This document shows positions 1-5,214 of a stretch of DNA of 5,387 nucleotides, piece by piece. The notes beneath the pieces were generated by a model. That model was not told the origin of the DNA, searched no databases, and saw only the letters and a list, made by a program, of their open reading frames with translations. Source of the stretch: Bifidobacteriaceae bacterium (lineage in GTDB: Bacteria > Actinomycetota > Actinomycetes > Actinomycetales > WQXJ01). The DNA lies in the NCBI GenBank assembly GCA_031278075.1, contig JAITLE010000229.1, positions 1 through 5,387 on the forward strand, in the 5' to 3' direction. The position numbers were made by a program, and so were the translations under genes. How positions within the stretch are numbered: position 1 is the first letter of the stretch; every line of letters starts with the position of its first letter.

Positions 1-536
1 GCCCTCAGATCATCCAGGGTCACCGCGTCCAGGTCTTGGTTCGATCCGACAAGCAACCGACTGAGCAGATCGGCCGCGTCGCGCCGATAGGCGCGGACTG
101 TGGCCGCGGCGCGTCCCTCGCCCGCGAGCGACCGCGCGAACCGACCTAGCACCGCGTTCCGCCACATCTCCGCGGCTTCATCCGACGGCGCCGCCGCCGG
201 GGAGGCGTCATCCAGCCCGATCCCGCCCGGACCGGGCGCGGCCGACCCGGCGGCGCCCAGACGGGCCCCATCTGGTCCTGGCGCGGCCACCCCGGCGCCC
301 GAAGCCGGTGCGCGGACGGCCGGGTCGGCATCGTGCGCCGCCGCCGTCCTTAGTTCTGGCGCAGCAGATCCAACCTCAGCCGGCCAACCCGTGGCCGCCG
401 CAGCGCAAGCGGACGGGCTCGGCGGGCGCTGGGAGCCGAGGGAGTTCGTCATGGCCTCAAGTATCGCCTGCCACGCGAACGGCGGCGGCGAGTTCTCGGC
501 CTCGGGCGTCCAAGGCGATTCGTCTTGGCCGCTCAC
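1..536 (-). CDS. xerC: XerC-type tyrosine recombinase, N-terminal part (3' end off the left edge)
   Basis: The reading frame is open from a GTG at 536 to the left edge: 178 codons are visible and the catalytic domain lies outside. About residues 124-178 read like the SAM-like core-binding domain of XerC/XerD recombinases: WRNAVLGRFARSLAGEG, then TVRAYRRDAADLLSRLL and DLDAVTLDDLR. The family resolves chromosome dimers at dif sites. Residues 1-123 are an Ala/Pro/Gly-rich stretch not normal for XerC. I chose GTG 536 because it overlaps the dprA stop as GTGA and has GGAG (541-544) four bases upstream. ATG 452 and ATG 167 are alternatives; ATG 167 would give a conventional XerC N-terminus but has a poor ribosome binding site. 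xerC near or next to dprA is a known actinobacterial arrangement. XerD or a phage-type integrase cannot be excluded without the catalytic half. Confidence 0.85.
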   Translation of the reverse strand, partial: MSGQDESPWTPEAENSPPPFAWQAILEAMTNSLGSQRPPSPSACAAAATGWPAEVGSAAPELRTAAAHDADPAVRAPASGAGVAAPGPDGARLGAAGSAAPGPGGIGLDDASPAAAPSDEAAEMWRNAVLGRFARSLAGEGRAAATVRAYRRDAADLLSRLLVGSNQDLDAVTLDDLR

Positions 537-1882
537 CGCGCTCCGCCCTGACCGCGCGCGAGGGTTGGGGCCGGCCGGGTCCGCCGCCACAGGCCGCCCG
601 CGGTCACAGCCCGGCCACTGCGTTCGAGCCTCCCGAGCGCGCCCATGACATCGTGGGCGGCGAGCCCGCTGGCTGCCACGATTGAGGTCACGGGCGCCCC
701 GCGGGTCTTGGGCAACGCGTCGAAGACCTGCCTGTCCGCTGGGCGCATCCCGTCGAGCGGGCCTTGGGGCGTCGCCAGTTCGGGGATGGGCGCCAGGCCC
801 AAGGGCGCCATCAGCTCGCGAATCTCGTCGCTCCCGGTCACCAACGTCGCCACGCCCTCGCGGATCAGCCGGTGGCACCCGGCCGAACTCGCGGCGGTCA
901 CCGGCCCAGGCACAGCCGCCACCGGGCGCAGCAGCGCCGCCGCGTCCCGCGCGGTGCGGTGCGCCCCTGAACGCCATCCCGACTCCGTGACCACGGTGAC
1001 CGCGCCCAGAGCTGCGATCAACCGGTTCCGCGCGAGGAATCGTTCCCGCCGCGGCGCGCCCCCAAGCGGCAACTCCGAGACCACCGCGCCCTCGGCCACG
1101 ACCGCGTTCAGCAAACGCTCGTTGCCGGCGGGGTATAGACGGTCGACGCCGCCCGCCATCACAGCCACGGTGAACCCGCCCGCTGCGAGCGCGGCGCGGT
1201 GGGCCGCCGCGTCGATCCCGAACGCCCCGCCCGAAACGATCCCCACCCCCCATCCGACCAGGTCCGCCGTGATCCGACCGGTCACGGTCTCCCCATAAGC
1301 GGTCGACGCGCGCGACCCGACCACCGCGACCGCCGTCGCGAGCCGTTCGCCGAGTGTCGCCAGCACCTCGCCCCGCCCGCGCGCCCACAGACAGATCGGC
1401 GCCATGTCGCCCAAGTCGTCGAGCGCATCAGGCCAGCTCGGCCCCCCGGGGCAAAGCAGCCGCCCGCCCAGCGTCGCCAGGGCGCGCAACTCGCGCGCCG
1501 GCTCCAAATCCGCAAGCCGCGGCAGCCATCGCGCCACAGCTCTGTCGACACCTTCGCCTGTCCCTTTGTCTCTCCCCTCGTCTCTCCCCTTGCCGTCCGG
1601 CCCCGCGCTCCCGCCGCTGTCCAGCCGCTCCACCCGCTGCCCGGCGCCGTCCGGCTCCGCGGGCGGCCCCCACGCGTCGGCTGACTGCGTCTCCCAGAAC
1701 CCGGCGTCGCCCGGCTCCGCGGCGGCCCGATCCGCGCGGCCCGCCAACCAACGCAGCGCCTCACTCGGGCCCACGGCTTGGACCAGGCGAGACGCGTCAG
1801 CGTCACCTGGTTCCGCGATTCGACTCCAGGCCGCCCGAGCCAAGAACTGATCGTCCACGTCGAAGAGCAACCGCATTGTCAT
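533..1882 (-). CDS. dprA: DNA-processing protein DprA (RecA loader on incoming single-stranded DNA)
   Basis: The protein is 449 aa, longer than the roughly 300-390 aa usual for the family. DprA binds single-stranded DNA entering during transformation and loads RecA. The Rossmann-like core is clear at about residues 184-350: VAVVGSRAST (184-193), SGGAFGID with AAAH (217-228), AVMAGGVDRLYPAGN (240-254), SELPLG (269-274), the RNR loop (286-288), RSGAHRTA (304-311), AVPGPV (323-328) and GCHRLI (335-340). A C-terminal winged-helix (DprA_WH) domain covers about 383-433. Residues 51-118 form a Gly/Asp/Arg-rich insert, partly from two copies of an 11-base repeat (1568-1578 and 1580-1590). The ATG at 1882 overlaps the comM stop as ATGA. 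A second ATG at 1876 fits the Shine-Dalgarno spacing better, so the start may be two codons later. The stop overlaps the xerC start. Confidence 0.96.
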   Translation of the reverse strand: MTMRLLFDVDDQFLARAAWSRIAEPGDADASRLVQAVGPSEALRWLAGRADRAAAEPGDAGFWETQSADAWGPPAEPDGAGQRVERLDSGGSAGPDGKGRDEGRDKGTGEGVDRAVARWLPRLADLEPARELRALATLGGRLLCPGGPSWPDALDDLGDMAPICLWARGRGEVLATLGERLATAVAVVGSRASTAYGETVTGRITADLVGWGVGIVSGGAFGIDAAAHRAALAAGGFTVAVMAGGVDRLYPAGNERLLNAVVAEGAVVSELPLGGAPRRERFLARNRLIAALGAVTVVTESGWRSGAHRTARDAAALLRPVAAVPGPVTAASSAGCHRLIREGVATLVTGSDEIRELMAPLGLAPIPELATPQGPLDGMRPADRQVFDALPKTRGAPVTSIVAASGLAAHDVMGALGRLERSGRAVTAGGLWRRTRPAPTLARGQGGAR

Positions 1883-3423
1883 ATCCCCCTTCGCCGCAGG
1901 GTCATCGCGGCGTCGATGTCCTCCGGCCGCGGCGCCCCGCGGCCCTGAAGATCAGCCATGGTCCATGCGAGCCGCAGCACCCGGTCGACGCCTCGCAGCG
2001 ACAGGGCGCCCAACTCCAGAGCGCGGGCCAGGCCGCTGCGCTCCAGCCGCGACGGGCCGAGCTTGGCCCGCAACCAGGCGCCCGGCGCCTCGCCGTTGAG
2101 GTTCCAAACGCAGTCCTTGAACCGCTCACGCTGGATGGCACGGGCTGTCAGCACCCGCTCGGCCACTTGAGCGCTCGTCTCGGCCACCTGGTGAGCCGTC
2201 GGCAGCGCAGAGACCGGCTCCACGTCAACCCAGATGTCGATCCTGTCCAGCAGCGGTCCCGAGATTCTGCCTTGATAGCGCCGCCGCGCCGCCACTGTGC
2301 AGGAGCACTTGTCCCCGCGACCGTAGCCTTGGCCGCAGGGGCACGGGTTGGCCGCCATCACCAGATGAAAGCGGGCGGGGAAGCGGGCGCTCGCCCGAGC
2401 CCGGTGGATCACCACCTCGCCGCGTTCCAGCGGCTGACGCAGCGTCTGCAGCACGCTCGGCGAGAACTCCGGGCACTCGTCCAAGAACAGGACGCCGCGG
2501 TGCGCCAACGAGATCGCCCCCGGGCGGGGCAGGCCGCTGCCGCCGCCCACCATCGCGGCTGGGGTCGCGGTGTGGTGCGGGTCTTGGAACGGCGGCCGGC
2601 GGATCAGTCCGGATCTCGGGTCGAGCGTCCCAGCGATGGAGTGCAGCGCCGTCACCTCGATCGCCTCCGCTTCGTCGAGCGCTGGGAGGATGCCGGGCAG
2701 GCGGCTCGCCAACATCGTCTTGCCGTTGCCGGGCGGCCCTTGGAACATCAGGTGGTGCGCTCCCGCGGCCGCCAACTCCAGCGCGTAGCGGGCGGTCGCT
2801 TGGCCCATCACGTCGGCCAGGTCGGCGCACGGCGCCAGCGGCTCCGGCCGCGCTCCGCGAACACTCAGTGGTTCCGCCCGCCGGTCTGCCGTCGGCTCCG
2901 CGATCGAGGCGCCAAGAGTCCAGGCGAGTTCCTCGAGACTCTCGACTCCCACCGTCTCCGCGCCTTCGACCAACGCCGCCTCAGCCCAGCAGGCGGCGGG
3001 CACCACCACGCGTCGCCACCCCGCGGACACGGCCGCGGCCACCGCCGGCAGTATGCCCCTGACTGGGCGAACGCGCCCGTCGAGTGAGAGTTCCCCCAGA
3101 TAGACAACGCCTTGGGCGCGTTCGGGCGGCACTTGCCCGGTCGCTGCCAGCGCCGCGACCGCGAGCCCCAAGTCGAACGCCGTGCCCGCCTTGGGCAGGT
3201 ATGCGGGCGATAGATTCGCGGTGACCCGGCCCGGCGGGAATCGCAGACCTGCGGAGCTGAGCGCCGCTCGAACCCTGTCGCGCGACTCTCCCAGCGCTGT
3301 GTCCGGCAGCCCCACCAGCACGAACGCGGGCAACCCGTGGGGTTGGCTCATCACCTCCACGTCCACGATGTGGCCCTCGAGGCCGGTCAGGGCGACCGAC
3401 AGGGTTCTCCCGACTCGGCTCAC
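1879..3423 (-). CDS. comM: ComM/YifB AAA+ ATPase (Mg-chelatase-like branch-migration helicase)
   Basis: The protein is 514 aa, the normal family length. ComM is a hexameric helicase that extends heteroduplex DNA during natural transformation; the family was once annotated as Mg chelatase subunit ChlI. The N-terminal domain (about 1-170) starts with the family signature GRTLSVALTGLEGHIVDVEV and has LPAFVLVGLPDTALGESRDR. The AAA+ core (about 205-400) has Walker A GPPGNGKT (229-236), Walker B VLFLDE (311-316), sensor-region AANPCPCG (357-364), a second Cys pair CSC (373-375) and the Arg-finger region GPLLDRID (389-396). The C-terminal chelatase domain (about 405-505) ends with GVDRVLRLAWTMADLQG. 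Two Cys pairs could bind zinc. I chose GTG 3423 because the family signature begins there and it overlaps the yraN stop as GTGA; the frame stays open upstream to 3612, but that part is Arg-rich shadow of yraN. Confidence 0.97.
   Translation of the reverse strand: MSRVGRTLSVALTGLEGHIVDVEVMSQPHGLPAFVLVGLPDTALGESRDRVRAALSSAGLRFPPGRVTANLSPAYLPKAGTAFDLGLAVAALAATGQVPPERAQGVVYLGELSLDGRVRPVRGILPAVAAAVSAGWRRVVVPAACWAEAALVEGAETVGVESLEELAWTLGASIAEPTADRRAEPLSVRGARPEPLAPCADLADVMGQATARYALELAAAGAHHLMFQGPPGNGKTMLASRLPGILPALDEAEAIEVTALHSIAGTLDPRSGLIRRPPFQDPHHTATPAAMVGGGSGLPRPGAISLAHRGVLFLDECPEFSPSVLQTLRQPLERGEVVIHRARASARFPARFHLVMAANPCPCGQGYGRGDKCSCTVAARRRYQGRISGPLLDRIDIWVDVEPVSALPTAHQVAETSAQVAERVLTARAIQRERFKDCVWNLNGEAPGAWLRAKLGPSRLERSGLARALELGALSLRGVDRVLRLAWTMADLQGRGAPRPEDIDAAMTLRRRGI
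1885..1891 (-). promoter_or_regulatory. Strong Shine-Dalgarno for dprA
   Basis: The minus strand reads AAGGGGG here, inside the end of comM. It is 2 nt from the ATG at 1882 and 8 nt from the ATG at 1876. The spacing favours initiation at 1876, while the ATGA overlap with comM favours 1882, so the site leaves the start ambiguous by two codons. It is the best Shine-Dalgarno-like sequence I found in the operon. Confidence 0.55.
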
Positions 3424-3800
3424 TCGCCCGCCCCCCAGCCCACGTTCTCGTAGTGCCGCAACGATCGGCCTCGCCCGCCGCCGGTGTTGACCGCGATCAC
3501 GTCGATCCGCGCGGCTGGCCGCGCCCCGCCGCGTTCCTCCAACCAGATCCCGGCCAGCCGCCTCAACCGGGCCAGTTTGGCCGGCGTGACGGCCTCCTCG
3601 CCTGCGCCGCAAATGTCCCCGGATCGCGTCTTGACCTCGACAAACACCACCGATCCTGGTTCCGGCTGGGCCACTAGGTCGATCTCCCCGAATCGGCAGC
3701 GCCAGTTGCGCTCCAGCACCCGCCAGCCCCGCAGCGCGAGGTAGTTCGCGGCCACGCGCTCCCCGTAGCGCCCAAGTTCACGCCGCTCATCGCTTCCCAT
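3420..3800 (-). CDS. yraN: YraN family (UPF0102) endonuclease-like protein
   Basis: The protein is 126 aa, typical of the family. The order of motifs matches YraN: LGRYGERVAANYL (9-21), RNWRCRFGEIDLVA (31-44) and VVFVEVKTRSG (51-61), followed by EEAVTPAKLARLRRLAGIWLEE. D41, E55 and K57 form the PD-(D/E)XK nuclease active site, with E14 as a likely fourth acidic residue. The physiological substrate is not established; its place beside comM and dprA suggests processing of recombination intermediates. I chose ATG 3800, not the in-frame ATG 3908, because the family homology starts there and because a motif shared with the M23 promoter region sits 33 nt upstream. No strong Shine-Dalgarno is visible (a GGGG lies two bases before the ATG), so the message could be leaderless. 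It is probably the first gene of the comM-dprA-xerC operon. Confidence 0.93.
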   Translation of the reverse strand: MGSDERRELGRYGERVAANYLALRGWRVLERNWRCRFGEIDLVAQPEPGSVVFVEVKTRSGDICGAGEEAVTPAKLARLRRLAGIWLEERGGARPAARIDVIAVNTGGGRGRSLRHYENVGWGAGE

Positions 3801-3833
3801 GCCCCAAGTTTCGCGCCGGACTCGCGCTGCCGT

Positions 3834-3860
3834 GGCGGGGAAAGCCGCGCCCTGTGGATC
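3834..3860 (-). promoter_or_regulatory. Putative regulatory element upstream of yraN-comM-dprA (copy A)
   Basis: Read on the minus strand, this element contains TCCACAGGGCGCGGC followed by TTTCCCCGCC. It matches copy B (5151-5177) at 21 of 27 positions, or 21 of 25 when the first two bases are dropped. It ends 33 nt before the yraN ATG. Its position suggests an operator or activator site for the whole four-gene operon. Its 3' half is one arm of the inverted repeat at 3834-3874. Confidence 0.5.
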
Positions 3861-3874
3861 AGCATTTCCCCGCC
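3834..3874. repeat. Perfect 10-bp inverted repeat upstream of yraN
   Basis: GGCGGGGAAA at 3834-3843 is the exact reverse complement of TTTCCCCGCC at 3865-3874, with a 21-nt spacer that holds CTGTGGATCAG. It could be a dimeric-protein operator or a stem in a transcript. There is no U tract, so a classical terminator is unlikely. It lies 34-74 nt upstream of the yraN ATG. Confidence 0.6.
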
Positions 3875-3959
3875 CAGCGCACGATGCCGTCCAACCACGC
3901 GCCCGCACAACCTCCCGCGCGCTCTCGACCCGTCGCGCATGGTCCTGCCCGACTCGTGA

Positions 3960-3988
3960 CCGTCAAGGACCGGGACTCCAAACCCGTC
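3960..3988 (-). repeat. Left copy of a diverged 29-bp inverted repeat pair
   Basis: The minus strand begins GACGGGTTTGGAGTCCCGG and ends CCTTGACGG. It aligns without gaps to the plus strand at 4342-4370 with 22/29 identity, and all seven differences are transitions. A smaller direct repeat, CCGTCAAGGA (3960-3969) and CCGTCAAGCA (3984-3993), overlaps it. Such doubled ends resemble transposase-binding ends, but no transposase remnant is visible. Confidence 0.35.
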
Positions 3989-4239
3989 AAGCAGCACGAC
4001 GCCGGGCGGGCTTTGTCTCCGCGGCGGTCTTGGTGTGGCGGCGGCGGCGGTGGCTGGGCTGGGCTGGCGCGACTAAGTCTCGATCCACCGATCCTCGCCT
4101 ACTGCGCCGCTCGCCAGCTAGGCACGCTGGACGCCCCCGGCCAGCCGGGCAGGCCACCGGGTAGCCATCGCCGACCAGGAACGCCCATCGCACCCGTCTA
4201 GTGCTTCCCTGCGGCGATCATCGGCGGATCCAGGCTAAG

Positions 4240-4274
4240 TCCACACTTCTCCCTTCAGCGGCGAGAAGCGTGGA
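4240..4274. terminator. Hairpin downstream of the M23 gene, possible terminator without U tract
   Basis: TCCAC (4240-4244) pairs with GTGGA (4270-4274) and CTTCTC (4246-4251) pairs with GAGAAG (4263-4268), with one A/C mismatch between them. This gives an 11-bp stem and an 11-nt loop. It lies about 155 nt past the M23 stop. No T run follows on either strand, so it may be a U-less actinobacterial terminator, an RNA-stabilising stem, or chance. Confidence 0.35.
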
Positions 4275-4341
4275 GTCAGGCGCGCCGCTGCTTGTCGGGT
4301 CGCGTCGTCTGGACGGAGGCGTGTCGGCCAACGTGTTTGTC

Positions 4342-4370
4342 GACGGGTTCGGGATCTTGGTTCTTGGCGG
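4342..4370 (+). repeat. Right copy of a diverged 29-bp inverted repeat pair
   Basis: The plus strand begins GACGGGTTCGGGATCTTGG and ends TTCTTGGCGG. It pairs with 3960-3988 in inverted orientation, enclosing about 353 bp. I see no clear target-site duplication outside the two copies. It may be the other end of a degenerate element or a dispersed genomic repeat. Confidence 0.35.
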
Positions 4371-4429
4371 GCGGTGGACTGATGTGGGCTGGACTCAAGG
4401 AATGCGGCAGTTCGGCCCCGCGAATCCGG

Positions 4430-5116
4430 TCATTCCCACAGAACCGCGCGCGGGCGTGGCTCAACCAGCAGCGTCGGGTCGAGGTACGTGTCGCCGCGGC
4501 GGACCCCCCAGTGCAGACAGCCCGGGCAATGCTCTGCCTCACCGCTGACTAGTGAGCCGACGGGCTGGCCGGCGTGGACAGCATCGTCGACTGCTAGAGA
4601 GCTGATGACCGGCTCGAGGGTCGACGCGAGCTCTCCGTGCCTGATCACCAAGACATGTCGATCCACGATCCAACCGTTGAAGGAGACCACTCCAGCGGCT
4701 GGCGTGTAGATGGTGGCGCCGGGCTCGGCGGCCAGATCGACGCCGCGGTGGCCTGCGAGCCACGGCTCGGGGGGCAGGTCGAAGGGCCTGGCGATGTTGA
4801 TCGGGGCGTCGAGCGGCCACCGCCAACCCGTCTCGACTGGTCTTGACGCGGCCAGCATGATCGCGAGGCTCTCAGCGCCCGCGGCGGCGCCGTCCACAAC
4901 CGGGGCGCCGCCTGCCTGTCCTGGGTCGGTTGGGGTCCGCTCGGCACGGGCGCCGCCCATCTGGCCCGTCTTCGGGGCGTCGGCCACGGCCGTGTCGGCG
5001 CTGACCCGGCCGGCCCCTGGGCCACGGGCCGTGTTCGCGTCCGCCGCGGCGGCAACTCCTCCCAGCCCCAGCAGGCCGACCGCGGCCGCCGCGGCCATCC
5101 TGCCCAATCCCCTCAT
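4430..5116 (-). CDS. Secreted M23-family (LytM-like) peptidase with altered HxH motif
   Basis: The protein is 228 aa. Residues 1-27 look like a Sec signal peptide: two Arg, a hydrophobic Ala/Gly/Leu/Val run, and AxA-type cleavage options near 23-27. A low-complexity linker (about 28-95) precedes a compact M23/LytM domain (about 98-218). The metal-binding HRGVDL motif is intact (H123, D127) and H202 is the third ligand in CLHWGV (200-205). The usual HxH is CxH here, with C200 in place of the first His, and the usual Tyr/His of the YxH segment is replaced by TLEPV (166-170). I believe similar CLHWG proteins occur beside rpsB in many actinobacteria, but this is from memory. M23 enzymes cut peptide cross-links in peptidoglycan; activity here is uncertain. 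ATG 5116 is chosen for the signal peptide; extending to 5383 would only add repeat-encoded residues. ATG 5098 is an alternative without basic residues. Confidence 0.88.
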   Translation of the reverse strand: MRGLGRMAAAAAVGLLGLGGVAAAADANTARGPGAGRVSADTAVADAPKTGQMGGARAERTPTDPGQAGGAPVVDGAAAGAESLAIMLAASRPVETGWRWPLDAPINIARPFDLPPEPWLAGHRGVDLAAEPGATIYTPAAGVVSFNGWIVDRHVLVIRHGELASTLEPVISSLAVDDAVHAGQPVGSLVSGEAEHCPGCLHWGVRRGDTYLDPTLLVEPRPRAVLWE

Positions 5117-5150
5117 GCCAGCCTGTCTACACGGCCACGCGGCCCGCTGC

Positions 5151-5177
5151 GGCCGAGAACGCCGCGACCTGTGGACG
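5151..5177 (-). promoter_or_regulatory. Putative regulatory element upstream of the M23 gene (copy B)
   Basis: Read on the minus strand, this 27-bp element contains TCCACAGGTCGCGGC followed by GTTCTCGGCC. It is 21/27 identical to 3834-3860 upstream of yraN and in the same orientation. It ends 34 nt before the M23 ATG at 5116. GGCCG (5176-5180) and CGGCC (5151-5155) form short inverted arms around it. A TAGACA about 8-13 nt before the ATG could be a weak -10 box of a leaderless promoter, but I see no good -35. The binding factor is unknown to me. Confidence 0.5.
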
Positions 5178-5214
5178 GCCCCAACCCCCGATGCCGCACC
5201 CGCCAGGCGCCAAT

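Larger units (their letters stand above)
3801..4429. other. 629-bp stretch between yraN and the M23 gene with no convincing gene
   Basis: No frame in this stretch gives a protein with recognisable motifs, a good ribosome site or sensible composition; open frames are short and Arg/Pro/Gly-rich, as expected by chance at this GC content. I see no tRNA. It contains copy A of the regulatory motif, the 10-bp inverted repeat next to yraN, a pair of diverged inverted repeats (3960-3988 and 4342-4370) and a hairpin (4240-4274). It is unusually long for a boundary between two co-directional bacterial genes and may be the remains of a lost gene or element. Confidence 0.6.

Noticed and set aside
100..685. 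Plus-strand open frames opposite xerC and the end of dprA
   Set aside because: The minus strand carries recognisable XerC core residues and the DprA winged helix; the plus frames are low-complexity shadows.
1354..3087. A 577-codon plus-strand open frame opposite dprA and comM
   Set aside because: It is Arg/Pro/Ala-rich with no domain and lies antisense to two clear conserved genes; long antisense frames are expected at this GC content.
3424..3612. Starting comM at ATG 3612
   Set aside because: The extra 63 residues are Arg-rich and overlap yraN; family homology starts right after GTG 3423, which overlaps the yraN stop.
3851..3860. CTGTGGATC as a DnaA box
   Set aside because: It lacks the full TTATCCACA consensus, occurs singly, and there is no AT-rich unwinding region or dnaA/dnaN nearby; it belongs to the shared upstream motif instead.
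3801..3908. Starting yraN at ATG 3908
   Set aside because: The extra 36 residues show no family similarity and would run through the shared regulatory motif and the inverted repeat.
4136..4149. CCCGG/CCGGG hairpin as a terminator
   Set aside because: A five-bp stem with a 4-nt loop and no U tract is expected by chance in GC-rich DNA.
4201..4548. A 115-codon plus-strand open frame across the gene-less region into the M23 gene
   Set aside because: There is no recognisable motif or good ribosome site, and its 3' third is antisense to the conserved CLHWG region of M23.
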